Source of the DNA: Pseudomonadota bacterium
Lineage (GTDB): Bacteria; Myxococcota_A; Polyangia; Polyangiales; Polyangiaceae
Length of the DNA stretch: 39,677 nucleotides
Direction of reading: 5' to 3'
Assembly (NCBI GenBank): GCA_023402175.1
Contig: JAEXCN010000345.1
Location: 1 to 39,677, forward strand
The notes beneath the pieces are model-generated. The model was given only the letters and a program-made list of their open reading frames with translations. It ran no database searches and was not told where the DNA came from. This document shows, piece after piece, positions 24,585 through 32,976 of the stretch. The first letter of the stretch is position 1. Each line of letters begins with the position of its first letter. A program made the translations under genes and the position numbers.

Positions 24585-25322
24585 CTAGGGGCGAACGAGC
24601 TCACGAACGCGCGTCAGGTGAGCGGACTCGGGGAAGGCGGCCTCGAACGCGTCCGCCCTCCGCTTCGCGTCGTCGCGGCGCCCGAGCCGGACGAGCGCGA
24701 CCACCGCGAGGCGCTCTCGCTCCTGCGCGAACTTCGGCGCGCGGAAACGCTTCATGTGCTCGTTCGTGAGCGCGAGTGCTTTGTCCGGGCTCGCGTCGAG
24801 CGCGCGGCTCGCGGCTTCGAGGAGCGCGAGCTCGTCGTTCGGCTCGTTCGCGACCGACGTGGTCGCAAGAGGGCGCGGGCGCGTCTTGGCTTCAGGTGCG
24901 CGCGTCGCCTTCGCGGCCTCGGGCACGACGGGCTCCGCGACCGGCAGCGACTCGACCGAGACCGAAGCGGCCTTCGGGGTGGACTCGACGGAATCGAAGG
25001 CCGTCGACGGCATGGATGGCGCCGGCTCGGTCGTGGCGAGCGCGGCTGTTGCGACCGGCGGCACGGGAGCCGACGGCGCAGACGGCGACGACATCCCGGC
25101 GCGGACGCTCAAGGCGACGACCGCGAGCCCCACGACCGGGTAGAGCCAAGACCGACTCCACCACCCGGACGAAGCCATCTCCTTCTCGAGAGCATTTCCG
25201 AGCCGCCCCTCCATCGCACGCATGCGCGCGTCGTCGGGCAGCTCCCCGCGACCGGCGCGAAGCGCATCTTCGACGAAGGCCTCGTCGGCAGGATCGAGCG
25301 ACTCCCAGCGGCGATCGTTCAT
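24585..25322 (-). CDS. Probable anti-sigma factor (single membrane span)
   Basis: 245 residues. The cytoplasmic N-terminus (MNDRRWESLDPADEAFVEDALRAG onward) is helical and charged. A membrane helix lies at about 60-80 (SWLYPVVGLAVVALSVRAG). Outside are a Pro/Ser/Ala-rich stalk and a C-terminal helical domain with TPR-like character (ELALLEAASRALDASPDKAL, ERLAVVALVRLGRRDDAKRR). No zinc-binding HxxxCxxC motif is present. Position is the main argument: its ATG overlaps the stop of the ECF sigma gene as ATGA, the classic sigma/anti-sigma arrangement, and the topology (cytoplasmic binder, one span, external sensor) fits. The external TPR-like part could sense the lipoproteins encoded downstream. 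Anti-sigma activity is inference. Confidence 0.75.
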   Translation of the reverse strand: MNDRRWESLDPADEAFVEDALRAGRGELPDDARMRAMEGRLGNALEKEMASSGWWSRSWLYPVVGLAVVALSVRAGMSSPSAPSAPVPPVATAALATTEPAPSMPSTAFDSVESTPKAASVSVESLPVAEPVVPEAAKATRAPEAKTRPRPLATTSVANEPNDELALLEAASRALDASPDKALALTNEHMKRFRAPKFAQERERLAVVALVRLGRRDDAKRRADAFEAAFPESAHLTRVRELVRP

Positions 25323-25885
25323 GGCAAACCCATCTGTGCGCGTGCTCGTCGAGCCGCCGCTTCGAACATCTTCTTCGCGGCGTAGAACCTCGTGTACGCA
25401 GTGTGGAGCGGGCAGCCGAGGGCTTCCGCGACCTCGTGCATTGGAAGGTCCTCGATGACGTGGAGGATGAAGACTTCGCGCTTCGGATCCGGCAGCTCGG
25501 CGAGTACGCGGTCGAGGACCGCGCGCGTCTTCCTCGCTTCGACGATCTCCAGGGGCGTGGCGGCTTCGAGATCGATCGGCTCGCTCTCTTGCTCGACCGG
25601 CAGCTCTCGTCGGTTTCGGCGGCTCCGGCGGTAGCTTGCCGCCAGCCGGATGCAGATCCCGTAGAGCCAGGCTCGGCGCGAGCGCGATGGATCGAAGTCG
25701 GGGAGCTTGCGATGGACGACGACGAAGACCTCTTGCAAGACGTCGTCGACGTCGGCTTCGCTGACGCCCAAGCGGCGCAGGAGACGAAATGCGTACCGCC
25801 CGTGCTCACGGAACATGTCCGTGGCCGTCACCGACGCTGGTGCCGCCGCGGAGACGGCCAGCTTCATGCGCGACGTGGGGGTCAC
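25319..25885 (-). CDS. ECF-type RNA polymerase sigma factor
   Basis: 188-residue sigma-70-family extracytoplasmic-function sigma factor. Region 2 reads MFREHGRYAFRLLRRLGV, then ADVDDVLQEVFVVVHRKLPD and RSRRAWLYGICIRLAASY. Region 4 reads RVLAELPDPKREVFILHVIE followed by MHEVAEALGCPLHTAYTRFY, the helix-turn-helix for the -35 element. Region 3 is absent, as expected. The start is the GTG at 25885, or an ATG at 25867 six codons later; neither has a strong ribosome site. The downstream anti-sigma-like gene overlaps by ATGA. The gene starts 33 bp after an envelope-protein gene. It most likely drives this lipoprotein array, but no promoter motif could be proved by eye. Confidence 0.93.
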   Translation of the reverse strand: MTPTSRMKLAVSAAAPASVTATDMFREHGRYAFRLLRRLGVSEADVDDVLQEVFVVVHRKLPDFDPSRSRRAWLYGICIRLAASYRRSRRNRRELPVEQESEPIDLEAATPLEIVEARKTRAVLDRVLAELPDPKREVFILHVIEDLPMHEVAEALGCPLHTAYTRFYAAKKMFEAAARRARAQMGLP

Positions 25886-25918
25886 GATAGGCTCTTGGTT
25901 TCCTGCCCGACTTTTTTT

Positions 25919-27001
25919 CTACCGAAATGACGTCGCTGCGCCGATTCCGATCGACCAGACGATACGGCTGACCTCGTGTAGGGGCATCGCCCGCCCCTCG
26001 TCTCGATACGTGAACGCATAGCGAGGCCACGGCAGCGCTAGACCCAGATCGACGGATAGCCGCGTCCCTTCGACGTCGAGCGCCGGCCCCACGGCAAGCT
26101 TCGGGCTGACGACCGTCTTCGGGGTCTGATCGCCTCCCGCAAATCCGTGACCTTCGGGGAGGATCGCCATCCAGGCGACCCCGCCGCACGCGGAACCGAA
26201 CGCGGCGCCGATGACGCGCCGGACGTAGCACGCGCGCCATTCTTGCTCGACTGCACGAAAGTCGTAGCCCTGGACGGGTTCGACGGCGAACCGGTAGCTC
26301 GCTCGCCATTCGAAGCGGATCGGCAGCGGCAGCGGCTCGACGCCGAGCACGAGAGCGGGTCCGACGTCGGGCTTCGGCAAGAGGCCATTCGAGATGACGA
26401 CCGCGAGCCCAAGGTCGACGCGCGGGGGGCCGGCCGCCGGAGGGCGCGGGGACGCTACGCCCTTGATCCGGCGTCCTACCGGCGCGGCCTGCGATGGAGA
26501 ATGCGGCGCCTCTGGCTTCGTGTGCTGCGGCTCTTCCGACTTCGCGCGCGGGGGCTCTTCGACCGAAGGCTCTTCGCCCTTCGTTTCGGGAAGCGGCGGT
26601 GGGATCGTCGGACCGCCCAACGCCGCGTCAGGATCGACGATGAGGAAAACGACGAACGTGGCGGAGCGCCGGAGCTCCTCGCAGCTCGTCGCCTCGAGCT
26701 CGCGGGTCCCGAGGACGCGCCCTTCCCGATCGCGCTGGACGATCCGCGCGCGTCGCTGGCCGACTGTGGCCGGCTGCTCTCCGCCTTCGACCGCAATCTC
26801 GCCCTGCCCGGCGGGAACGAAGGGGTCTCGACCGAGCCGCGCCGAGACGGCTTCCTTCACCTCCTCCGCCGAGAAGCATGGCCGCTCGATCGAAGGCGAC
26901 GTCCACGTGAGCTCGAACTTTTTCGCCGTGGCCCGCGCAGTCTTGCCGACCGAGAGCGCGAAGAGCAGAACGCACGCATGTCCCGCTCTCCGGCGGGCCA
27001 T
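25919..27001 (-). CDS. Exported hypothetical protein, possible outer-membrane beta protein
   Basis: 360 residues with signal peptide MARRRAGHACVLLFALSVGK. The N-terminal third (about 28-130) looks like a small folded domain (CFSAEEVKEAVSARLGRDPF, a type often seen before myxobacterial outer-membrane domains). A Pro/Glu/Lys-rich linker spans about 130-185. The C-terminal half has alternating beta strands (RVDLGLAVVISNGLLPKPDV, IRFEWRASYRFAVEPVQG, TRLSVDLGLALPWPRYAFTY) and ends in a Phe-Arg. That pattern suggests a small beta-barrel or beta-sandwich. It lies 33 bp upstream of the ECF sigma gene in the same direction, so it may head the operon or report envelope state. It is divergent from the gene at 27167. 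The function is not recognised. Confidence 0.8.
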   Translation of the reverse strand: MARRRAGHACVLLFALSVGKTARATAKKFELTWTSPSIERPCFSAEEVKEAVSARLGRDPFVPAGQGEIAVEGGEQPATVGQRRARIVQRDREGRVLGTRELEATSCEELRRSATFVVFLIVDPDAALGGPTIPPPLPETKGEEPSVEEPPRAKSEEPQHTKPEAPHSPSQAAPVGRRIKGVASPRPPAAGPPRVDLGLAVVISNGLLPKPDVGPALVLGVEPLPLPIRFEWRASYRFAVEPVQGYDFRAVEQEWRACYVRRVIGAAFGSACGGVAWMAILPEGHGFAGGDQTPKTVVSPKLAVGPALDVEGTRLSVDLGLALPWPRYAFTYRDEGRAMPLHEVSRIVWSIGIGAATSFR

Positions 27002-27166
27002 CGACCGGAAACGTTGCTTCAGTCGAAGACGCAGCGGCAGCGCAATTCGGCCAGACTAAATCAGGCGCGGCCCCTGTTCCAGATGCGTGGCTTCCGTCGA
27101 TCTCGGCGCACGCGATCGAGCTCGCCATCTTGTGAGTCTCGCCGGCCGCATGCGAGATTCGTTGTC

Positions 27167-27850
27167 ATGGCTGAGGTCATCGCCATCATCGTCGCCGCGA
27201 TCGTCATCGCGTTCGCCTTGATCCGCCTCGCCGTCCGCCTGCGCAGGGGGCGTCGCTACGTCTTCCTCCGCCTCGTCGACGGGAAGACGAACCAACCGAT
27301 CGCCGGGGCGAACGTCTTCGGGCTCCGGTCCTCGGGCACGCAAGCGACCGTGAAGACGGTGGACGGAGGGCTCGCGTTCGTCCCGACAGGTGCCGGCAAG
27401 GAGGAGCGAATCCTGCTCGGGCAGCTCGACGATGCGGGCGAGCTCCAGCGCGAGTTCAGCCCCACCGAGTACGGGGCCCTGTGGATCGAGGCGCCCCGCG
27501 TGGCCAAGGGGGTCATCGGCATCGAGTCAGTGGCCGACTACGACCGCTTTCCCGACGAGCCGTACGTCTGCACGGTGGCCTTCGGGATCATCGCGCCGCC
27601 GCGCAAGCGCTCGAACCTCGTCCGTGGGCTCGCGCCCGGGCAGGTCGCGACGCGACGCGAGGGCTACACCAACCTCTACGAGCGGCCCGAGCTGTACGAC
27701 ACGGTCATCTGTTACGCAACGCTCGAAGAGGCGAAGCGCCATTCGCACGGCCCCATGTTCGATCGTTTCTGGAAGGTCGAAGGGGTCTACGTGACCGACG
27801 TCATGGATGGCTTCCAGCTCGAGGTCGAGCACGTCGAGCGGGCGTCCTGA
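27167..27850 (+). CDS. Membrane-anchored hypothetical protein with a carboxypeptidase-regulatory-like fold
   Basis: 227 residues. The N-terminus MAEVIAIIVAAIVIAFALI is a membrane anchor followed by a basic stop-transfer (RLRRGRR). The next about 60 residues (VDGKTNQPIAGANVFGLRSS, then TVDGGLAFVP) resemble the carboxypeptidase-regulatory-like beta-sandwich in which a domain begins with D-x-x-T-x-x-P-I-x-G-A. The C-terminal half contains YDRFPDEPYVCTVAFG and a region ending WKVEGVYVTDVMDGFQLEVE, not recognised. I chose the ATG at 27167; the frame stays open far upstream but that is antisense to the divergent gene. The LysR relic starts directly after its stop codon. Confidence 0.8.
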   Translation: MAEVIAIIVAAIVIAFALIRLAVRLRRGRRYVFLRLVDGKTNQPIAGANVFGLRSSGTQATVKTVDGGLAFVPTGAGKEERILLGQLDDAGELQREFSPTEYGALWIEAPRVAKGVIGIESVADYDRFPDEPYVCTVAFGIIAPPRKRSNLVRGLAPGQVATRREGYTNLYERPELYDTVICYATLEEAKRHSHGPMFDRFWKVEGVYVTDVMDGFQLEVEHVERAS

Positions 27851-27907
27851 GGGCGGGTCACGAGGCCGTGATCGCCGAGTGCGGCCGTCGCGGGGTTTCG
27901 CGGCGCG
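27851..27907 (-). pseudogene. Short relic of a LysR-family gene
   Basis: These 57 bases align with 32371-32434, which lies inside the intact LysR gene, with three mismatches and two deletions (3 and 4 bases). The longest shared blocks are the 14 bases at 27880-27893 and the 10 bases at 27870-27879. In the LysR gene the stretch encodes part of the effector domain (RRPHDLGDHDGLVTGP). The 4-base deletion breaks the frame, so it cannot be functional as such. Both copies lie in the same orientation, 4.5 kb apart. Confidence 0.6.
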
Positions 27908-27909
27908 GA

Positions 27910-28209
27910 TCAGCGTTTGCCGTCGTCGCTCCGTCGGCCCGACCAGGGCTCGGGATACGGACCGTTCGGATCGTCGGGCATGGCTCGGGCTCCCTGCACC
28001 GGTGAGCTGAGCCCGTTCGTGTTTGGTCTCGCGCCCGTCGACGCGACATCTGGTCCGTCGTGCTCGGAGGCCACGACCGGCGACGACGGTCCATCGGGTT
28101 GCGAGTCGTCGGCGATCGTTCCGTCCGCCGTCGTCGCCTCGACCGCGCAGGCCGAGAGCGACACGAGTGCAAGCGCAGCGAGCGCCGAGCGCCAGATGTT
28201 GTGCATCAT
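27910..28209 (-). CDS. Small lipoprotein coupled to the sigma-54 activator gene
   Basis: 99 residues: MMHNIWRSALAALALVSLSAC is a lipoprotein signal with lipobox LSAC, and the mature part is short, hydrophilic and probably disordered (Asp, Ser, Pro, Gly), with no recognisable fold. Its ATG overlaps the stop of the large sigma-54 activator as ATGA, so it is translated with the activator. Such an arrangement could place an envelope reporter with its regulator, or the gene may only be a passenger. There is no cysteine other than the lipidated one. It ends three bases from the LysR relic. Confidence 0.75.
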   Translation of the reverse strand: MMHNIWRSALAALALVSLSACAVEATTADGTIADDSQPDGPSSPVVASEHDGPDVASTGARPNTNGLSSPVQGARAMPDDPNGPYPEPWSGRRSDDGKR

Positions 28210-31200
28210 TCTTCGTCCTCCGTCGCTCCGTTAGGGAGCACGAGCCCATAATGTTTGACCAGCTGCGAGACGCGGGGGCGTTTCATGCCGAGCAACTCCG
28301 CGGCTCGGGTGATGTTGCCGCTCGAGTCGCGAAGCGCGCGCGTGACGCACTCGCGCTCGATCTGCCGCTTCAGATCGTGGAGTGACATGCCGTGAGCGCG
28401 GACGTGCTCGTAGGCGCTCACGGCAGGCGATGGAGTCGGGTCGAACGTGGACCCGACGCCGGCGGCGGCCGCGTCTGCAGCAGAGGGAGCGGCCGGCCGT
28501 GACGACGGTGCGCTCGGCGGGGCATGCCCTGACGACGGTGCGCTCGGCGGCGCTGCTTCCGGATCGTCGGACGGCTTTCGAAGCTCGACCAGGTCCGCGG
28601 CGACGATCGTCGTGCCTTCCGCAAAGACAGTCGCTGCCCGGAGCACGTTCTCCAGCTCGCGAACGTTTCCGGGCCAGTGATGCTCCTGCAGGCGCGCGAG
28701 CGCGGCGTTCGTCAGTCGCTTCCGAGGGGCCCCGTGCTCCTCGGAGATGCGCCCGAGCAGATGATCGGCCAAGAGCGGGATGTCGCCCAGGCGTGCGCGA
28801 AGTGGCGGCACCTCCAGCGTGATCTGACAAATCCGGTAGTACAGGTCTTCCCGGAACTCGCCGCGCTCGACCATGCGGTGCAGGTCGCGATGTGTCGCGC
28901 AGATCACGCGCGCGTTGCTGGTCAGCGTCGCGGTGCCGCCGACGCGCTCGAACGTCTTGTCCTGCAGGACGCGCAGCAGCGCGACCTGGGTACGTGGAGA
29001 GATGTCACCGATCTCGTCCAGAAACAGTGTGCCACCCTCGGCCAGCTCGAAACGTCCGCGTCGGCGCCCGGACGCTCCGGTGAACGCGCCCTTCTCGTGG
29101 CCGAACAGCTCCGAGAGGAGCAAGGTCTCGACGAGCGCCGCGCAGTTCACGACCACCAGCGGGCCGGATGCTCGGCGGCTCGCGAGATGCAATGCGCGCG
29201 CGACGAGCTCCTTGCCGGTGCCGCTCTCGCCCTGGACGAGGATGGTGCTGTCCGAGAGGGCCACTTTCTGGATGGCAGCCTCGAGGCTCCGCATGCGCCG
29301 ATCAGCGCCGACGAGGACCCGTCCTCGAGCCTCCGCGCTCCGCGGCGAGCGCGGCTGCGGCTCTGAACGAGGCTCTGCGACGTTCGCATCGGGGCGGGTG
29401 GCTCCGAGTGAAGCGATAAGCTCCGCGAGCGAGCGCATCTCCGGCTTCGCGAGGAACGAGGCTAGGACTCCGGGCGTGAGCGAGGCGGCGATACGGTCAC
29501 GGAGCTCGACGGCTCGCGTGGCGTGCAACCTCGCAAGCTCGAGATCGTCCTGGTCGCGCGCCGTCGCGGCGACGAGCACGTGGACCTGGATGATCAGATC
29601 GTAGTCGTCCGTGGAACGTGCGAGCTCGAGAGCGCGCTGGCCGGCTTCGAGCTCGGGTCGACCGAGGGCCCGGAGCTGCATCGCCCGCAGAAACGCGATA
29701 TCGGCGACCGTCCGTGCGGTCTTGGCGTTCTCCTCCGCGAGCCGGAGCCAGCCGTCGACGCGCTGTACGGCTCCGTCGGCGAGGGCGATCTTCGCCCCGA
29801 CGACCGCGGCGTCGCCGACGTATTGCACCTCGCCGGACGCACGTGCGTGGACGAGCGAGCTCTGGACCTCGCCCTCGGCGAGCTCCGTCGCTCCGCGGGC
29901 GAGCGCGACCTCGGCGGCGACTCGCTCGAGGTGTGCCGCGCGCGCCGGCGTGAGGCTACCGGCCATGATCTTCCTGCCGAATCGGACGGCATGCTCGGCG
30001 CTCTCGACCAGGCCGAGCATCAGCCTCAGCTCGGCGAGGTTGGCGATCGGAAGCGCCGCGGACGCGCGGCCGCCGAGGGAATCGCAGTGGTTCAGTCGCT
30101 CCTCCCAGTACCGGAGCGCTCCCATGAAGTCGCGCTGCCGGTACGCGACGAAGCCGAGATTCGACAATGCGAGCGCGATCGCGCGGTGCTCGCCACCCCG
30201 CTCGGCATCCTCGAGGACCCGCACGAGCGTCTGCCGCGCCTCGTCGAGGAATCCCTTCGAGCCGAGCGCGATCGCACGGTTGAGCCGCGCGCGGAGGGCG
30301 GCCGTCGCATCGCCGGCGTTCTGCGCGGCGATGGCATCGGCGGCGAAGTGGCCGTCCGCTGCGTCCCACTCACCGCGCGCGAGCAGCAGCTTCCCGAGGA
30401 TGCTCCGTGCCGCGAGCCTCGTCGCGAAGACCGCGCTGAGCCGCAACGCAGTCTCCGCTTCGTTGCGAGCCGCCTCGTGATCACCGGTCAGGTATCCGAT
30501 CTCGCCGCATTCGACCGCGATCGTCGCGCGAAGCTCGTCATCGTCCGCGTCTTCTCCGATGCGGTCGAGGACCAGCCTGGCGCTCACGAGATCGCCGAGC
30601 TGCACGTGGGCCCTCGCGACGGCGAGCTGGACGCGACTCGGCCGTCCTCTGGCGTCCACGATGCCGTCGCACCAGCGCAGGGCATCGAGCGGCTTGCCCG
30701 CGCCGAGGGCACGTTCCGCCGCGCGAATGCGGAGCTCCGTCCCGACCTCGCCGCCGATGCCGTCGAGGGTCGTGCGCCATCGCCCGGCGAGCTCCCCGGT
30801 GATCCGCGCATCACGCGCGTAGCGAGCGGCGCGATCCATCGCGGCGTCTGCATCGAGGGGCCGTCCGCCGACGAGCAGCTCCGCGGCCCTAGCGGAGGCC
30901 CAAGGATCGAGCGCGAAGCCATCGTCGAGGAGCATCGCGACGGCGCGGTCGCGCAGCTCGGGTGTGGCGAGCGCTTCCAGCGCAGGGCCGTCGACGGATT
31001 CGGCGATGACGATGGCTCTGCCCCGTTCGACGACGAGGCCTGTTGCGACGACCTCGTCTACGAGAGCAGCGTCACCGCAAGAACGCTGGAGCGCAGTGAT
31101 CGGGATTGACCGACGAGCCAGCGCCACCACGATGGCCGTCTCGAGCGCACGGGCGGAGACGAGACGCGGGCTCGCCTGCTTGGACGCCGTCACCGATGCG

Positions 31201-31910
31201 AACGGCAGCGGCCCGCTCTCACGGCGCACGTGTCGCCACCACGTCTCGAGGTCGTGGAGGTCACGGTGGCGGAGCAGCGTCTCGCCGTCACGAGCCACGG
31301 CCTCCATCCACAAGCGCTTCTCTTCGAGCGTGAGCGCAGCGGTCACGTCGATGGAGCGCTCGGCCCACGACGATGCCGGTACGGTCGTGACGAGGACGAG
31401 GACGACCTCGCCGAGCTCCCCCAGCTTACGCGCAACCCCGTCGTCCCAGCTGCCCTCCGTCGGCATCGGGGCCACGATCGCGATGCGCTGGCCCGCGCTC
31501 GACATCGCGCTCGCGTACGTTCCCACGTGGCAGGTGAGCGCGCCGAGCCCAAGCTGCGTCGCCGCCTCGCGGAAGACCGACCCAGGCTGACGCACGAGGA
31601 CGTCGACGACCCGGAAGCCCGCCGCGCGCAGTCGACGCGAAGCGTGCGCGAGGATCGGCTCGCGATCCTCTTCACGAGTGCGCACGACGAGAGCACCGGG
31701 GCGAGGCGCGGAGAGGAGGCGATCGAAGCTCGCGAATCCCTCGCTTGGGTGTCGGCTCTCCATGACGTCTTCGCGCGGAGGCGCGACGCGGACCGGGAAC
31801 GTCACGATGCCCTCGACGTCGAGGCGTCGCTCGGGATGGGCGTCGCCATCCAGCCGAAACGAATTGAACGGCTCACGCGGTCCTCCGCTGAAAGCGACCT
31901 CACGAAGCAT
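28206..31910 (-). CDS. Sigma-54-dependent activator with TPR sensory region and Fis-type HTH
   Basis: 1234 residues from the ATG at 31910. Order of parts: an N-terminal region (about 60-330) shaped like a STAND/AAA-type ATPase module but without a Walker A; helical TPR-like repeats at about 330-830 (NLGFVAYRQRDFMGALRYWE, ATRLAARSILGKLLLARGEW). Next comes the sigma-54 AAA+ domain with Walker A GESGTGKE (894-901), GAFTGA (941-946), Walker B GGTLFLDEIGD and WPGNVRELENVL. A Pro/Ser/Ala linker and a Fis-type helix-turn-helix (GNITRAAELLGMKRPRVSQL) end the protein. It therefore contacts sigma-54 holoenzyme and is likely regulated through the TPR region; there is no receiver or FHA domain. The true start may be later (GTG 31805 or ATG 31763), since the first ATG lies inside a possible -12 element. 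A small lipoprotein gene is coupled downstream. Confidence 0.93.
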   Translation of the reverse strand: MLREVAFSGGPREPFNSFRLDGDAHPERRLDVEGIVTFPVRVAPPREDVMESRHPSEGFASFDRLLSAPRPGALVVRTREEDREPILAHASRRLRAAGFRVVDVLVRQPGSVFREAATQLGLGALTCHVGTYASAMSSAGQRIAIVAPMPTEGSWDDGVARKLGELGEVVLVLVTTVPASSWAERSIDVTAALTLEEKRLWMEAVARDGETLLRHRDLHDLETWWRHVRRESGPLPFASVTASKQASPRLVSARALETAIVVALARRSIPITALQRSCGDAALVDEVVATGLVVERGRAIVIAESVDGPALEALATPELRDRAVAMLLDDGFALDPWASARAAELLVGGRPLDADAAMDRAARYARDARITGELAGRWRTTLDGIGGEVGTELRIRAAERALGAGKPLDALRWCDGIVDARGRPSRVQLAVARAHVQLGDLVSARLVLDRIGEDADDDELRATIAVECGEIGYLTGDHEAARNEAETALRLSAVFATRLAARSILGKLLLARGEWDAADGHFAADAIAAQNAGDATAALRARLNRAIALGSKGFLDEARQTLVRVLEDAERGGEHRAIALALSNLGFVAYRQRDFMGALRYWEERLNHCDSLGGRASAALPIANLAELRLMLGLVESAEHAVRFGRKIMAGSLTPARAAHLERVAAEVALARGATELAEGEVQSSLVHARASGEVQYVGDAAVVGAKIALADGAVQRVDGWLRLAEENAKTARTVADIAFLRAMQLRALGRPELEAGQRALELARSTDDYDLIIQVHVLVAATARDQDDLELARLHATRAVELRDRIAASLTPGVLASFLAKPEMRSLAELIASLGATRPDANVAEPRSEPQPRSPRSAEARGRVLVGADRRMRSLEAAIQKVALSDSTILVQGESGTGKELVARALHLASRRASGPLVVVNCAALVETLLLSELFGHEKGAFTGASGRRRGRFELAEGGTLFLDEIGDISPRTQVALLRVLQDKTFERVGGTATLTSNARVICATHRDLHRMVERGEFREDLYYRICQITLEVPPLRARLGDIPLLADHLLGRISEEHGAPRKRLTNAALARLQEHHWPGNVRELENVLRAATVFAEGTTIVAADLVELRKPSDDPEAAPPSAPSSGHAPPSAPSSRPAAPSAADAAAAGVGSTFDPTPSPAVSAYEHVRAHGMSLHDLKRQIERECVTRALRDSSGNITRAAELLGMKRPRVSQLVKHYGLVLPNGATEDEE
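28500..28550. repeat. 21-bp direct repeat in the activator's Pro/Ser linker
   Basis: The same 21 bases occur at 28500-28520 and 28530-28550. They encode the repeated APPSAPSS motif in the linker between the AAA+ domain and the DNA-binding helix-turn-helix; linker length may vary between strains. Confidence 0.9.
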
Positions 31911-31921
31911 TGCTCATGCCA
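31906..31921 (-). promoter_or_regulatory. Possible sigma-54-type promoter of the activator gene
   Basis: Minus-strand TGGCATG-AGCA-ATGCT departs from TGGCACG-N4-TTGCW at two positions and keeps the GG/GC spacing. The first possible ATG of the gene overlaps its -12 half. If real, transcription starts near 31895, the protein starts further downstream, and the activator may control itself. Confidence 0.4.
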
Positions 31922-31975
31922 TGCCCGATTTGCTCGTGCAAACCAGGACTTGTGTACGCACACGCATACACCGTC

Positions 31976-31995
31976 GCCGTAATGAAACTTACGGC
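31976..31995. promoter_or_regulatory. Inverted repeat between LysR and the sigma-54 activator gene
   Basis: GCCGTAA-TGAAAC-TTACGGC is a perfect 7-bp inverted repeat. It lies about 60 bp past the LysR stop, where it could terminate that gene. It also lies about 80-100 bp upstream of the start predicted from the -24/-12-like site, where sigma-54 activators usually bind. The two readings cannot be separated from sequence. Confidence 0.4.
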
Positions 31996-32057
31996 AGCCG
32001 CCCGCGCCCGTTTCGTGTCGGGCTTGGCGTCAGGGGGCTGCGGACCTGCACCAGGCC

Positions 32058-32957
32058 TCACGGCGGCGCGGTCGCTCGAGCGGACTTCGACAGGAAGTCG
32101 ATCACGGCACGGACCGCGGGAAGCTGCCGGCGTCGATGCGGAGACAGGAGCGTGGTCGTCACGGTTCCGGCGAACCAATCCGGAAGGACCGGCATCAGCT
32201 CACCACCTTCGATCCTCGCCCGCACCATCGTCTCGGGAAGGCAAGTGATGCCGAGGCCCGCAACACCGGCCTTCAAGAGCACGACGGACTCGTCCGCGAT
32301 CAGCACAGGCCGAGTCGCGACCTCGGCCCGCTCGCCGGCATCGTTCTCCAGCCTCCAGATCTTCGAGAACGGGCCGGTCACGAGGCCGTCGTGATCGCCG
32401 AGATCGTGCGGCCGTCGCGGCGTTCCGCGGCGCGCGAGGTACGCAGGCGCGGCGACGAGGACGATGCGCTCCGTCGAGAGTTGCTTCTGGAGGAGCTCCG
32501 AATCGGGCAGAGGCGAGAAGTGGCTCCGCAGGGCAATGTCGAAGCCCTCCTGGACGAGATCGACGAAGCGATCGGTCACGTGGACCTGTACGTCGATCTT
32601 GGGGTGAGCCTCGACGAGCCGCGGGAGCCGGTCGGCGAGCCAGAGCTGCGCCCTCGGCACCGACGTCGTGATCCTCACGGTTCCGATCGGCTCGCCTAGC
32701 CGACGGCGGACGATGCCCTCCGCCGCATCCGCCTCCGTCATCGCGGCGCGCGCGTGCGTGTAGAAATCGCGACCGACGTCGGTGTGCGTGAAGCTGCGCG
32801 ACGTCCGATGGATCAGACGCGCGCCGACGGAGGCTTCCAGCTCGGCGACCCTCTTGCTGACCGTCGACTTCGGAGCGCCGAGCCGCCTCGCCGCTGCTGC
32901 AAAGCCTCCGGATTCCACCGCCTGCACGAACAGTCGCAGATCGTTGAGATCGAGCAC
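32058..32957 (-). CDS. LysR-family transcriptional regulator
   Basis: 299 residues, normal family length. The winged helix-turn-helix is N-terminal (LRLFVQAVESGGFAAAARRL, then KSTVSKRVAELEASVGARLI), followed by the linker helix and an effector-binding domain of two periplasmic-binding-protein-like lobes (RITTSVPRAQLWLADRLPRL, FDIALRSHFSPLPDSELL). It most resembles the AaeR/DsdC-like group that acts on nearby oxidoreductase or transferase genes. The start is a GTG at 32957 (MLDLNDLRLF). It is divergent from the glutathione S-transferase gene, and inverted repeats in the gap are likely its sites, so it probably controls that gene and itself. The effector is unknown. Confidence 0.93.
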   Translation of the reverse strand: MLDLNDLRLFVQAVESGGFAAAARRLGAPKSTVSKRVAELEASVGARLIHRTSRSFTHTDVGRDFYTHARAAMTEADAAEGIVRRRLGEPIGTVRITTSVPRAQLWLADRLPRLVEAHPKIDVQVHVTDRFVDLVQEGFDIALRSHFSPLPDSELLQKQLSTERIVLVAAPAYLARRGTPRRPHDLGDHDGLVTGPFSKIWRLENDAGERAEVATRPVLIADESVVLLKAGVAGLGITCLPETMVRARIEGGELMPVLPDWFAGTVTTTLLSPHRRRQLPAVRAVIDFLSKSARATAPP

Positions 32958-32976
32958 GGTCGTCCGGCGTCCACCT

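Noticed and set aside
31951..31959. Shared heptamer TGTACGC in the three sigma-54-like promoter regions (near 31953, 4591 and 11139) as a common activator site
   Set aside because: The same heptamer also occurs in coding sequence elsewhere in the window (near 1251, 15206 and 25393), so the coincidence is not strong enough.
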